A DNA stretch of 64,000 nucleotides. Origin: Lysobacter sp. ISL-50 (GTDB lineage Bacteria > Pseudomonadota > Gammaproteobacteria > Xanthomonadales > Xanthomonadaceae). Made by a program: the position numbers and the translations under genes. The notes under the pieces were generated by a model. The model did not search any database. It had not been told where the DNA came from and was given only the letters and a program-made list of their open reading frames with translations. Position 1 is the stretch's first letter. Each line of letters begins with the position of its first letter. The stretch covers positions 1-64,000 of the forward strand of contig NZ_JAGGRI010000027.1 in the NCBI RefSeq assembly GCF_018612875.1, written 5' to 3'. Positions 1 to 7,856 of this stretch are shown here, one piece after another.

Positions 1-191
1 GGGCGCTGCTCGCCGGGCTTGCGCGCGTCGCCGCGGTGGGCGCCGTCGGCGCGATGCGGCGGCTTGCCGTCGCCGCGGCCGGCGCCGGGCTTGCCGCCCC
101 GGCGGTCGTCGGGCTTGCGCTCGGTACGTTCGGGCTTGGGCGCGGGCTTGAAGCCCAGACCCAGCAATTGGTCGCGGAGAGTGTCGCTCAT
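1..191 (-). CDS. DUF2058-like protein, N-terminal part (cut by window edge)
   Basis: The first 63 residues of a minus-strand gene run off the left edge. It starts at an ATG at 191 with MSDTLRDQLLGLGFKPAPKP and continues into a low-complexity stretch rich in Lys, Arg, Gly, Pro and Asp. This opening followed by a basic disordered linker resembles DUF2058 (YaiL-like, putative nucleic-acid-associated) proteins of Xanthomonadaceae. The conserved C-terminal domain lies outside the window, so the family call rests on the N-terminus only. It is the last gene of the ugd-slyX-DUF2058 run, starting 15 bases after the slyX stop, which suggests cotranscription. Confidence 0.55.
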   Translation of the reverse strand, partial: MSDTLRDQLLGLGFKPAPKPERTERKPDDRRGGKPGAGRGDGKPPHRADGAHRGDARKPGEQR

Positions 192-206
192 TGCTCGGTA
201 GTCGGA

Positions 207-440
207 TCAGTAATGCGGCGGGGGTGGTTCGCTGGCGGCTTCGCCGGTCAGCGGGCTCGTCGCCAAGGCGGCGCGCATGTGTTTGATCTCTTCGAGCGCG
301 CGAAACAGCAGCAACGAATTGCGCGCCTCTTCGCTGCGCGCGGCGGCGAGCGCGTCGCTGAGTTCGCTCAGCGCGTGCTCCTGGAACGCCACGCGCGTTT
401 CCAGGTCGATCAGACGCTGCTGGAGTTCGGTATCGGCCAA
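207..440 (-). CDS. slyX: SlyX-like protein
   Basis: A 77-residue acidic coiled-coil protein: after ADTELQQRLIDLETRVAFQE comes a heptad-like helix and a proline-rich end (PPPPHY). This is the SlyX family pattern (about 70-80 residues, helical, Pro-rich C-terminus). The biochemical role of SlyX is not established; the name comes from the phiX174 lysis phenotype of slyD neighbours in E. coli. No ATG is available. I chose TTG at 440; another in-frame TTG at 449 would add three residues, and neither has a clear Shine-Dalgarno sequence. It lies 44 bases downstream of ugd on the same strand, so it is probably translated from a ugd-slyX transcript. Confidence 0.75.
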   Translation of the reverse strand: MADTELQQRLIDLETRVAFQEHALSELSDALAAARSEEARNSLLLFRALEEIKHMRAALATSPLTGEAASEPPPPHY

Positions 441-484
441 AACAATCAATCCGGTGGGGCTACAGGTAAAATCCGGGCGACGGC

Positions 485-1831
485 TCAGGCGCCGTCGATC
501 AGGATCGAGCGGCCGCGACCGATGCCGTAATAGGCCAGGTCCGCGGCTTCGACTTCGTCGGGATGGTACAGGTTGCGTCCGTCGAAGATCACGCCGTCGG
601 CCAACGCTTGGCGGACGCGGATGAAATCCGGGCTGCGGAATTGCTTCCACTCGGTCACCACCACCAGCGCGTCGGCGTCGGCCAGCGCGGCGCGCGCCGA
701 ATCGCACAGCGCCAGGTCTTCGCGCTCGCCGAAGATGCGCTGCGCTTCCTCGCCGGCTTCCGGGTCGTAGGCGCGCACGCGCGCGCCGGCGGCCCACAGC
801 TGGGCGAGCAGCTTGCGGCTGGGCGCTTCGCGCATGTCGTCGGTGTTGGGCTTGAACGCCAATCCCCACACGGCGAAGGTCTTGCCCCGGATGTCGCCGC
901 CGTAATGGCGCTGGATCAGTTCGAACAGATGGCCCTTCTGGCTGTCGTTGACCTCTTCCACCGCGTCGAGCAGGCGCGCGCTGTAGCCGTGCTGCTGCGC
1001 CGTGCGCGACAGCGCCTGCACGTCCTTGGGAAAGCACGAGCCGCCGTAGCCGGCGCCGGGATAGATGAAGTGCCAGCCGATGCGCGGGTCCGAACCGATG
1101 CCGTGGCGGACCATCTCCACGTCGGCGCCGACTTTCTCCGCGATGTTGGCGATCTCGTTCATGAAACTGATCTTGGTCGCGAGCATGGCGTTTGCCGCGT
1201 ACTTGGTCAGTTCCGCCGAACGCAGGTCCATGACCACGATGCGTTCGTGATTGCGGTTGAACGGCGCATACAGGCGCTTGAGTTTTTCCACCGCGACCTG
1301 ATTGGACGCGCCGATCACGATGCGGTCCGGACGCATGCAGTCGTTGACCGCATCGCCTTCCTTGAGGAATTCGGGATTGGACGCGACGTCGAACGCGACC
1401 TGCACGCCGCGGTTTTCCAGCTCGCGCGCGATCGTCGCCTGGACCTTGTCGGCGGTGCCCACCGGCACGGTGGACTTGTTGACCACCACCACCGGGCGCT
1501 CGATGTGCCGGCCGATGGTCGAAGCCACCGCGAGCACGTAGCGCAGGTCGGCGCTGCCGTCCTCGTCGGGCGGCGTGCCGACGGCGATGAAGATCAGGTC
1601 GCCGTGAACGATGCCGGCGGCGGCGTCGGTGGTGAAGTGCAGACGGCCGGCGGCGTGATTGGCCTTGACCATCGGCTCCAGGCCGGGCTCGTAGATCGGG
1701 ATCACGCCGCGGTTGAGGCCCTCGACCTTGGCCTGGTCGATATCGACGCAGACCACGTCGTGCCCGACATCGGCCAGGCAGGTGCCGGTAACCAGGCCCA
1801 CGTAACCGGTGCCGAAGATGGTGACGCGCAT
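485..1831 (-). CDS. ugd: UDP-glucose 6-dehydrogenase
   Basis: A 448-residue enzyme that oxidises UDP-glucose twice with NAD+ to UDP-glucuronate, a precursor for exopolysaccharide and lipid A sugar modification; cytosolic. The N-terminal Rossmann motif is GTGYVGL (residues 7-13). The substrate loop [13 protein letters not shown] is at about 152-164. The catalytic Cys266 sits in [12 protein letters not shown]-terminal UDP-binding domain has the expected KxNTDDxRE-type motif ([12 protein letters not shown]). Length matches the family. The open frame extends 30 codons further upstream, but the ATG at 1831 is preceded by AAAGAGA and begins exactly at the Rossmann strand (MRVTIFG), so it is preferred. 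It is the first gene of a minus-strand run with slyX and the DUF2058-like gene. Confidence 0.96.
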   Translation of the reverse strand: MRVTIFGTGYVGLVTGTCLADVGHDVVCVDIDQAKVEGLNRGVIPIYEPGLEPMVKANHAAGRLHFTTDAAAGIVHGDLIFIAVGTPPDEDGSADLRYVLAVASTIGRHIERPVVVVNKSTVPVGTADKVQATIARELENRGVQVAFDVASNPEFLKEGDAVNDCMRPDRIVIGASNQVAVEKLKRLYAPFNRNHERIVVMDLRSAELTKYAANAMLATKISFMNEIANIAEKVGADVEMVRHGIGSDPRIGWHFIYPGAGYGGSCFPKDVQALSRTAQQHGYSARLLDAVEEVNDSQKGHLFELIQRHYGGDIRGKTFAVWGLAFKPNTDDMREAPSRKLLAQLWAAGARVRAYDPEAGEEAQRIFGEREDLALCDSARAALADADALVVVTEWKQFRSPDFIRVRQALADGVIFDGRNLYHPDEVEAADLAYYGIGRGRSILIDGA

Positions 1832-1994
1832 TCGTTGTTCTCTTTCAGGTGGAAACGAAAACGGGAGTGGCGCGCGGACCGCGAACGCCGGAATGAAGAC
1901 TGTAGCCGCGTCGCGTATCAACCGCGACGGAAACTGCAGCCCCTGCCCTGCGTTCGGGTACCGCTACGCCACTCCCGCCTTATTCCTCAATCGA

Positions 1995-2837
1995 TCAGTG
2001 CTTCGGACCGGTGCCCATGGCCGCCGAACCCGGGCCGCCGACCGGTGCGTCGGGCTTGACGATGTCGAGCAGTTCCACGTCGAACACCAAGGTCGCGTTC
2101 GGGCCGATCGGGCCGCCCGGGGTGCCTTGCTCGCCGTAGCCGAGCTTGCTCGGAATCCACAGCTTGAACTTGCTGCCGACCGGCATCAGCGCGATGCCTT
2201 CCTGCCAGCCCGGGACCACCGCGCCGAGCGGGAACACCGCCGGTTCGTTGCGATCGTAGGAGCTGTCGAAGGTCTTGCCGTCGAGCAGCGTGCCCTTGTA
2301 ATGCACGCGCACGGTGTCGGTGACCTTGGGCTTGACGCCCTTGCCTTCGGTCAGGATCTGGTACTGCAGGCCCGAAGGAGTGGTCACCACGCCGGCCTTC
2401 TTGCCGTTGTCGGCCAGGAACTTGACGCCGTCTTCCTGGTTCTTCTTGGCCATCGCGACCATCTTCTCGACCTGCTTGTTGCGCACCTTTTCCTGCAGGC
2501 GCTGGCGGATCTGCTGCGCTTCCTCATCGGTCAGCAACGGCTTGTCGCCCTTCATGTTGGCCTGCATGGCCTTCTGCAGCACGGCCAGGTCCAGATCGTC
2601 CTTGAGCAGTTCCAGCGAGCGGCCCATGTCCATGCCGATCAGATAGCTTTCCTGTTCTTTTTCGGTCTTCATGCCGCCGAGCACCTTGACCTCCTTACCG
2701 TCGGCCGCCTTGTCGCCGGGCTTTGCCTCGGCGGCCTTGTCGCCGGCCGGCTTGCCGGTCTTGTCGCAACCGGAGGCGAACAACGCCATCGAGGCCACGG
2801 CGAACGCGAGGGCGGTGTTACGCATGAAAGGCTTCAT
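1995..2837 (-). CDS. FKBP-type peptidyl-prolyl isomerase, lipoprotein (FkpA/Mip type)
   Basis: A 280-residue envelope chaperone. The signal peptide ends in a lipobox (FASGC, Cys24), followed by a Lys/Gly/Ala-rich tether. A helical FKBP_N dimerisation domain with the family pattern (SYLIGMDMGRSL) spans about 50-155. The FKBP isomerase domain is at about 165-262, with VHYKGTLLDGKTFDSSYDR and GWQEGIALMPVGSK; it ends in LVFDVELLDI. These proteins catalyse cis-trans prolyl isomerisation and assist folding of periplasmic or outer-membrane proteins. The ATG at 2837 has an AGGAG about 8 bases upstream; an in-frame TTG just before it is not needed. It lies 125 bases downstream of a second FKBP gene on the same strand, from which it differs by carrying only one FKBP_N domain. 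Confidence 0.92.
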   Translation of the reverse strand: MKPFMRNTALAFAVASMALFASGCDKTGKPAGDKAAEAKPGDKAADGKEVKVLGGMKTEKEQESYLIGMDMGRSLELLKDDLDLAVLQKAMQANMKGDKPLLTDEEAQQIRQRLQEKVRNKQVEKMVAMAKKNQEDGVKFLADNGKKAGVVTTPSGLQYQILTEGKGVKPKVTDTVRVHYKGTLLDGKTFDSSYDRNEPAVFPLGAVVPGWQEGIALMPVGSKFKLWIPSKLGYGEQGTPGGPIGPNATLVFDVELLDIVKPDAPVGGPGSAAMGTGPKH

Positions 2838-2882
2838 CAAACTGCACTCCTAGGAGACTGATAACCGGATAGGTGGGAAACC

Positions 2883-2912
2883 GGGCCGGCCGGGCAACGC
2901 GTTGCCGGCCGG
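2883..2912 (-). terminator. GC-rich stem-loop between the two FKBP genes
   Basis: A nearly perfect inverted repeat (CCGGCC and GGCAAC arms facing GTTGCC and GGCCGG, with one unpaired base) lies in the 125-base gap after the stop of the upstream FKBP gene. There is no long U run, so it may be an attenuator or a stabilising hairpin rather than a full terminator. Confidence 0.35.
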
Positions 2913-2962
2913 CGGTCGAACGCTACGCTACGGCCGCATGCGTCGCCGCACGCGGAGCGCAA

Positions 2963-3907
2963 TCACAGGATGTCGAGCAACTCGACTTCGAAGGTCAAGG
3001 TCGCGTTGGGGCCGATGCTCGGCGGCGCGCCGTTGGGGCCGTAGGCCAGCTCGGCCGGAATCCAGAACTTGAACTTGCTGCCGACCGGCATCATCGCCAG
3101 GCCTTCCTGCCAGCCCTGGATCACGCCGTTGACCGGGAATTCGGCCGGCTGGCCGCGATCGTAGGAGCTGTCGAAGGTCTTGCCGTCGAGCAGCGTGCCC
3201 TTGTAGTTCACGCTGACCTTGTCGGTCGGCTTGGGACGCTCGCCCGAGCCCTGGCGCAGGATCATGTACTGCAGGCCCGAGCCGGTCACGAACACGCCCT
3301 TGACCTTCTTGTTCTCGGCCAGGAAGGCGGTGCCCTGCTGCAGGTTCTTGTCGCCCGCGGCGGCGGCGTCGGCCTTGATCTTGGCCTGCATCTTCTCGCT
3401 GAAATTGGTCAGCACGGTGCGCGCGTCGCCGTCGGCCAGCAGGGTCTTGCCGCCGCTGAGCGACGTGCGCACGGCCTGCACCAGGATCGGCAGCTCGATT
3501 TCGCTTTTGATCTGCTGCAGCGCCGGGCCGACCATGAAGGTGCCGATCAGCAGGCCGACCTTGCTCTTGTCCACCGCAGGCGGCGTGGCGCCGGGCGCGG
3601 CGCCGGCGGCCGGCTTGCCTTCGCGCGAGGCGATGCGCGCGCGCAGGGCGGTATCGACGGTGCGCGCCTCGTCCTGGGTGATCAGCGGCTTGCCGCCGTC
3701 GAATACGTTCTTGACCGCGCGTTCGAACGCGGCCGCATCCAGATCCGGGCCGACCGGCTTGAGCGAGGACGCCACGTCCATGCCGATGGCGTAGCTGATT
3801 TTTTCTCGGTCGTTGGCGAGCACGGTCTTGTCCTGAGCAGAAGCGGCGCCGCCGAACAGCGCTGCGGTGGTGATCAACACGGCAGCGCCGCGCACGAAAG
3901 CCTTCAT
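2963..3907 (-). CDS. FKBP-type peptidyl-prolyl isomerase with duplicated N-terminal domain
   Basis: A 314-residue exported FKBP. The signal peptide ends at AASA|QD (about residue 24) without a lipobox, so it is predicted to be soluble and periplasmic. Two FKBP_N-like helical modules follow: EKISYAIGMDVASSL...ITQDEARTV (about 35-95) and KVGLLIGTFMVGPAL...LLADGDARTV (about 115-175). Both have the same order of conserved positions, separated by an Ala/Pro linker. The C-terminal isomerase domain (about 205-314) has VNYKGTLLDGKTFDSSYDRG, GWQEGLAMMPVGSKFKFWIP and a closing FEVELLDIL. The usual FkpA/Mip protein has only one dimerisation module. The ATG at 3907 begins a clear signal peptide. The neighbouring single-module lipoprotein paralogue suggests local duplication followed by divergence. 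Confidence 0.92.
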   Translation of the reverse strand: MKAFVRGAAVLITTAALFGGAASAQDKTVLANDREKISYAIGMDVASSLKPVGPDLDAAAFERAVKNVFDGGKPLITQDEARTVDTALRARIASREGKPAAGAAPGATPPAVDKSKVGLLIGTFMVGPALQQIKSEIELPILVQAVRTSLSGGKTLLADGDARTVLTNFSEKMQAKIKADAAAAGDKNLQQGTAFLAENKKVKGVFVTGSGLQYMILRQGSGERPKPTDKVSVNYKGTLLDGKTFDSSYDRGQPAEFPVNGVIQGWQEGLAMMPVGSKFKFWIPAELAYGPNGAPPSIGPNATLTFEVELLDIL

Positions 3908-4124
3908 CGGGGTCCAGCTCCTGGTTGCTTGTCCTGATTACGTAATGTGTGCGCCGCGATCCGGCGCCAGCCCGGCATTGTCGCGGGCCCAGCCTGATGC
4001 GGCAATGTTCCAGTGTGACGGCGGACAAGCGGCGAAGTTCCGCGGCTCGCCCGAGGGCGCCGCCGCGAAACCGGACCACGCGCGCAAATCCGCGCGCGAT
4101 CGGCCTGGATTTCGCCTCCGCGGT

Positions 4125-4763
4125 TTATTTGCCGGCCGCCGCCGCGGCCGTCTTGCCGGCGGGCTTGGCCGCCTTGGCCGAGGGCGCGGCCAGCGCGCGC
4201 TCGATCGCCGCGACCACGGCCGGATCGTCCGGGGTGACCTTGCTGCCGTAGCTGGCGATCAGCTTGCCGTCGCGGCCGATCAGGTACTTGTGGAAATTCC
4301 ACTTCGGCGCTTCGCCGGAGACCTTGGTCAGGTCCTTGTACAGCGGCGTGGCCTGATCGCCGATTACGTGCACTTTCTCGAACATCGGGAACTTGACGCC
4401 GTAGGTCAGCGTGCAGAACTCCTGGATCTGTTTCTCGTCCTCGAATTCCTGCGCCTTGAAATCGCCCGAGGGGAAGCCGAGCACGGCGAAGCCCTTCGCC
4501 TTGTACTTGGCGTGCAGGCCTTCCAGGGCCTCGAACTGCGGGGTGAAACCGCATTTGCTCGCGGTGTTGACCACCAGCACGACGTCGCCGCCGTAGGCCT
4601 TGGCCAGATCGACCGGCACCTTGCCGGCCAGCGGACGGAAGCTGCGGTCCAGCAGACCGGTGCCGGCCGCGGCGGCGACGCCGGCGGTCAGGGCCAGGGA
4701 CAGCAGCACGACGGAACCGGCGGCGCGGGCGCGGCGCGGACTCGATTGAGACAGGAAAGTCAT
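4125..4763 (-). CDS. Glutathione peroxidase family protein (exported)
   Basis: A 212-residue thiol peroxidase with an N-terminal hydrophobic segment (about 17-33, ending in AAAAG) predicting export or membrane anchoring. The catalytic cysteine is Cys71 in NTASKCGFTPQF. The tetrad partners Gln105 (SGDFKAQEF) and Trp155/Asn156 (KWNFHKYLI) are present. Cys117 is a candidate resolving cysteine, as in thioredoxin-dependent members. The usual GFPCNQF loop is GFPSGDF here. The reaction is reduction of H2O2 or organic peroxides. The open frame extends upstream, but the ATG at 4763 begins a plausible signal sequence (MTFLSQSS) and gives the usual family length plus signal. An Ala/Lys-rich tail closes the protein. 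It is transcribed away from the YtrA-like operon promoter. Confidence 0.9.
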   Translation of the reverse strand: MTFLSQSSPRRARAAGSVVLLSLALTAGVAAAAGTGLLDRSFRPLAGKVPVDLAKAYGGDVVLVVNTASKCGFTPQFEALEGLHAKYKAKGFAVLGFPSGDFKAQEFEDEKQIQEFCTLTYGVKFPMFEKVHVIGDQATPLYKDLTKVSGEAPKWNFHKYLIGRDGKLIASYGSKVTPDDPAVVAAIERALAAPSAKAAKPAGKTAAAAAGK

Positions 4764-4877
4764 CGGGGGCGGGCTCGGATGGACGGTGGGAGGGGCCGCC
4801 GCCGCGGGGGCGAGGGCCGCATGGGAGGAGGCTGGGCCCAAGTATGACGCCTATGTCTTCAGTTGGGTCCGCACCGG

Positions 4878-4918
4878 TTGACTCGGCGTGTTTAGGTGTT
4901 ATAGTTGAATACAACACC
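4878..4918 (+). promoter_or_regulatory. Promoter with overlapping YtrA-type operator
   Basis: A sigma70-like promoter, TTGACT (4878-4883), a 16-base spacer and TATAGT (4900-4905), precedes the operon that starts at 4945. An inverted repeat, GGTG (4895-4898), 16 bases, CACC (4915-4918), extending to GGTGTT/AACACC, covers the -10 box and the likely start site. From memory, the GntR regulator YtrA of Xanthomonas recognises a GGTG-N16-CACC palindrome, and this operon encodes a YtrA-like protein as its second gene. I infer negative autoregulation. Confidence 0.75.
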
Positions 4919-4944
4919 GACCTACTAACGAGCAGGACGTCCCC

Positions 4945-5439
4945 ATGAACCGCAAGCTGCATAACTCCATATCGGCCCTGATGGCCGCCGGCGGCGCCCT
5001 GGTCCTGGGCCTGGTGGTCATGCTTCCGCTGCCCGGCCCGGTCGCCACGCCGGCGCAGGGCCTGACCCAGTTCGCCGGCGACCTGCCGGCCACCCGCCCG
5101 ATCGAACTCGATCTGGGCGCGGTCAAGGCGCGGATCAGTTTCGACCGCGCCTTCGTCGAACGCGCCCGCAGCCGCTCCGGCGACATCGGCGGCGCCGCCC
5201 GCAGGATCGAAGCCAGCGCCGCGCGTCTGGAAAACGCCGCCAGCGCCAGCGAACTGGCGCAATTCGCCGGCGTGCTCGCCGGCGATGTCGCCGACCTCAG
5301 TGCGATGGCCAACGCCATCGAACCCATTGCAGCCGCGGAGCCGGCACGCACCGAACCCAAGCGCAAAGCCGGGACCGCCTCGCGCCGCAACCGAAGCAAT
5401 CTCGTCATGCCCTATTTCTCCTTCCTGACGCGGGGCTGA
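4945..5439 (+). CDS. Small membrane-anchored protein of the YtrA-like operon
   Basis: A 164-residue protein of unknown function. It has one hydrophobic segment (about residues 10-33) that may be a signal anchor. A mostly helical Ala-rich region follows, with many Glu and Arg residues (IGGAARRIEASAARLENAAS), and a basic tail ends in NRSNLVMPYFSFLTRG. I recognise no catalytic motif. The ATG at 4945 has AGCAGGA at a good distance and lies about 40 bases after the predicted -10 box. The GntR start is three bases after its stop, so it is the first cistron of a tightly packed operon. It may be an accessory subunit or sensor for the ABC transporter; that is inference from position only. Confidence 0.8.
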   Translation: MNRKLHNSISALMAAGGALVLGLVVMLPLPGPVATPAQGLTQFAGDLPATRPIELDLGAVKARISFDRAFVERARSRSGDIGGAARRIEASAARLENAASASELAQFAGVLAGDVADLSAMANAIEPIAAAEPARTEPKRKAGTASRRNRSNLVMPYFSFLTRG

Positions 5440-5442
5440 GCC

Positions 5443-5835
5443 ATGACCGCAATCCAATGGAGCGACGGCGCTCCGATCTATCGCCAGCTCAAGGAGCGCG
5501 TCGTCGCGATGATGCTCGACGGCGTGCTCAAGCCCGGCGATGCCCTGCCCTCCGTGCGGCAGGTCGCAGCCGAATACCAACTCAACCCCATCACCGTCTC
5601 GCGCGCCTACCAGGAGTTGGCCGACGAGTCGCTGGTCGAAAAACGCCGAGGCCTGGGCATGTACGTGACCGAAGAAGCCGCGAGGAAACTGCTCATCAAC
5701 GAGCGCGAACGCTTCTTGCGCGAGGAATGGCCGCTGGTCATCGAGCGCATTACCCGACTGGGCCTGAGCGCGCAGGAACTGCTCGGCGGCGCGGCGGCCG
5801 ACAACGCCGGCAACCACAAGGCGGACGCACCATGA
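5443..5835 (+). CDS. GntR family transcriptional regulator, YtrA subfamily
   Basis: A 130-residue repressor-like protein. The winged helix-turn-helix is at about residues 8-76, with PIYRQLKERV, KPGDALPSVRQVAAEYQLNPITVSRAYQEL and the wing VEKRRGLGMYV. The short helical C-terminus of about 45 residues is typical of the YtrA subfamily, which lacks the large effector-binding domain of FadR/HutC types. YtrA proteins usually sit next to ABC transporter genes, as here. The stop overlaps the start of the ATPase gene by four bases (ATGA). The palindrome at 4895-4918 is the expected target. The inducing signal cannot be read from the sequence; cell-envelope stress is known for Bacillus relatives. Confidence 0.93.
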   Translation: MTAIQWSDGAPIYRQLKERVVAMMLDGVLKPGDALPSVRQVAAEYQLNPITVSRAYQELADESLVEKRRGLGMYVTEEAARKLLINERERFLREEWPLVIERITRLGLSAQELLGGAAADNAGNHKADAP

Positions 5836-6716
5836 CCAATGCCATCCATATCGATCCGGGCCACATCGTCACCGCGCGCGGCTTGCGCAAGGCGTACCGC
5901 AGCAAGCTCGCGCTCAACGACACCACCTTCGACATCCCCGCCGGCCGCATCGTCGGCCTGATCGGCCCCAACGGCGCCGGCAAGACCACCGCGCTCAAGG
6001 CCATCCTCGGCCTGATCGCGTTCGACGGCGAACTATCGGTGCTGGGCCGCGACCCGCGCACCCAGCGCGACGAACTGATGCGCGATGTGTGCTTCATCGC
6101 CGACGTCGCGGTGCTGCCGCGCTGGCTGAAAGTGCGCGAGGCGATCGACTTCGTCGCCGGCGTGCATCCGCGCTTCGACCGCGCCAAGTGCGAGCGTTTC
6201 CTGCACGGCACATTGCTCAAGCCGGACCTGCGCGTTCGCGAAATGTCCAAGGGCATGATCGTGCAACTGCACCTGGCCCTGGTGATGGCCATCGACGCGC
6301 GCCTGCTGGTGCTGGACGAACCGACCCTGGGCCTGGACATCCTGTATCGCAAGCAGTTCTACCAGCGCCTGCTGGAGGATTACTTCGACGAGAACAAGAC
6401 CATCGTCATCACCACCCACCAGGTCGAGGAGATCGAACACATCCTCACCGACGTGATGTTCATCCGCGACGGCAAGATCGTCCTGGACTGCCCGATGGAA
6501 AACCTCGGCGAGCGCTTCACCGAAGTGCTGATCGACCACGACAAGGCCGAGCATGCGCGCAGCCTGGGACCGCTGGACGAACGCGCCCTGCCGTTCGGCA
6601 AGACGGTGATGCTGTTCGACGGCGTCAACGCCGCCCAGCTCACCGGCCTGGGCGAAACCCGCACGCCGGGCCTGGCCGACCTGTTCGTCGCCACCATGAA
6701 GGGGACCTACGCATGA
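5832..6716 (+). CDS. ABC transporter ATP-binding protein (YtrB-like)
   Basis: A 294-residue ATPase that powers the permease encoded next. Walker A is GPNGAGKTT (45-53) and Walker B is LLVLDEP (158-164) followed by TLGLD. The H-loop histidine is in TTHQVEEIE. The signature motif is degenerate: MSKGM (138-142) in place of LSGGQ. That variation is common in ATPases of ABC-2 and YtrB-type exporters. The C-terminal 60 residues form an extra domain. The start ATG overlaps the GntR stop, and the stop overlaps the permease ATG, so translation is probably coupled through the three genes. The substrate is unknown. Confidence 0.93.
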   Translation: MTNAIHIDPGHIVTARGLRKAYRSKLALNDTTFDIPAGRIVGLIGPNGAGKTTALKAILGLIAFDGELSVLGRDPRTQRDELMRDVCFIADVAVLPRWLKVREAIDFVAGVHPRFDRAKCERFLHGTLLKPDLRVREMSKGMIVQLHLALVMAIDARLLVLDEPTLGLDILYRKQFYQRLLEDYFDENKTIVITTHQVEEIEHILTDVMFIRDGKIVLDCPMENLGERFTEVLIDHDKAEHARSLGPLDERALPFGKTVMLFDGVNAAQLTGLGETRTPGLADLFVATMKGTYA

Positions 6717-7735
6717 ATGCCGCCGCCCAAGACCTGACCACCCCGGCCGCACCGCGCGCAGTGGCCGCCTTCCCGCCGCAGCAAGTGTTCAAGATGCTGC
6801 TCAAGCGCGAGTTCTGGGAACACCGCGGCGGTTTCCTGTGGGGACCGCTGATCGCCGGACTGATCGCGATCGCCTTCGCCGTGCTCGGCATCCTCGCCGG
6901 TTCCGTGCTGTTCCATAAGGTCGCCGCCAACAGCGGCGACGGCGTCAACGTCCACATGAGCGGCGGCGACAACCTCGGCGGGGTCGGCGACATCGCCCTG
7001 GCCGGCGGCCTGGGCATGGTGTTCACGGTGTTCGTGTTCGTGGTGTTCTTCTACGCTCTGGGCTCGATCTACGACGAGCGCAAGGACCGCAGCATCCTGT
7101 TCTGGAAGTCGCTGCCGGTCTCCGACACGCAGGCGGTGTTGTCCAAGCTGTTGTGGGCGCTGGTGCTGGCGCCGCTGCTGGCGGCGGTGATCGGGCTGGG
7201 GGTGGGACTGGTGATGTGGGTGCTGGCCTGGCTCGCGGCGGTGCTCAACGGCCTGGACGGCGCCTCGGCGATCTTCACCCAGGCCCATCCGCTGCAGTTG
7301 ATCGCGCAGATCGCAGTGGCGATCCCGGTCTACGCGCTGTGGGCGCTGCCGACGATCGGCTGGCTGATGCTGTGCTCGGCGTGGGCGCGCAGCGTGCCCT
7401 TCGTCTGGGCGGTGGTGATCCCGCTGCTGGCGTGCGTGTTCGTCAGCTTCCTCGACATCATGCCGGGCATCGAAATCCCGCACGGCGCGATCTGGTACAC
7501 GGTCGGACTGCGCGGTCTGCTCAGCGTGGTGCCGGGCACCTGGTTCCTCAACGAACACGTCGCCGCCAACGCCCAGAACGCGGCCACGCATGGTCCCGAA
7601 GCGCTGGCCCAGTCGGTCAACATCACCAGCAGCCTGCACGCCCTGACCACGATCGACCTGTGGATCGGCGCGGTTCTCGGCGCGGCGATGGTGTACGCCG
7701 CGATCCGCCTGCGCCGCTGGCGCGACGAGGGCTGA
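6713..7735 (+). CDS. ABC transporter permease (ABC-2 type)
   Basis: A 340-residue integral membrane protein with about six hydrophobic segments (roughly 46-68, 100-125, 150-185, 205-225, 230-250 and 310-330). Between the second and third lies IYDERKDRSILFWKSLPVSD, a cytoplasmic motif typical of ABC-2 permeases paired with YtrB-like ATPases. The start overlaps the ATPase stop by four bases, ensuring coupled synthesis. A periplasmic loop after the first segment is rich in Gly and Asp. It probably exports or flips an envelope component or antimicrobial; the specificity is not visible. Confidence 0.9.
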   Translation: MNAAAQDLTTPAAPRAVAAFPPQQVFKMLLKREFWEHRGGFLWGPLIAGLIAIAFAVLGILAGSVLFHKVAANSGDGVNVHMSGGDNLGGVGDIALAGGLGMVFTVFVFVVFFYALGSIYDERKDRSILFWKSLPVSDTQAVLSKLLWALVLAPLLAAVIGLGVGLVMWVLAWLAAVLNGLDGASAIFTQAHPLQLIAQIAVAIPVYALWALPTIGWLMLCSAWARSVPFVWAVVIPLLACVFVSFLDIMPGIEIPHGAIWYTVGLRGLLSVVPGTWFLNEHVAANAQNAATHGPEALAQSVNITSSLHALTTIDLWIGAVLGAAMVYAAIRLRRWRDEG

Positions 7736-7746
7736 GTCCGCGTCTG

Positions 7747-7769
7747 CCGCCCGCGCAAGCCGCGGGCGG
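7747..7769 (+). terminator. Hairpin after the ABC operon
   Basis: A nine-base perfect stem (CCGCCCGCG with CGCGGGCGG) with a five-base loop, starting 12 bases after the permease stop. No U tract follows, so termination may be partial and some transcripts may continue into the exported-protein gene at 7857. Confidence 0.4.
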
Positions 7770-7856
7770 TATCGGCGGCCCCCGCGCCGCCGAACGGTCT
7801 CAACCGTTTGCGCCTTCGCCGCATCTCTAAGATTCCACCCTTATCCGGAGCGCCCA

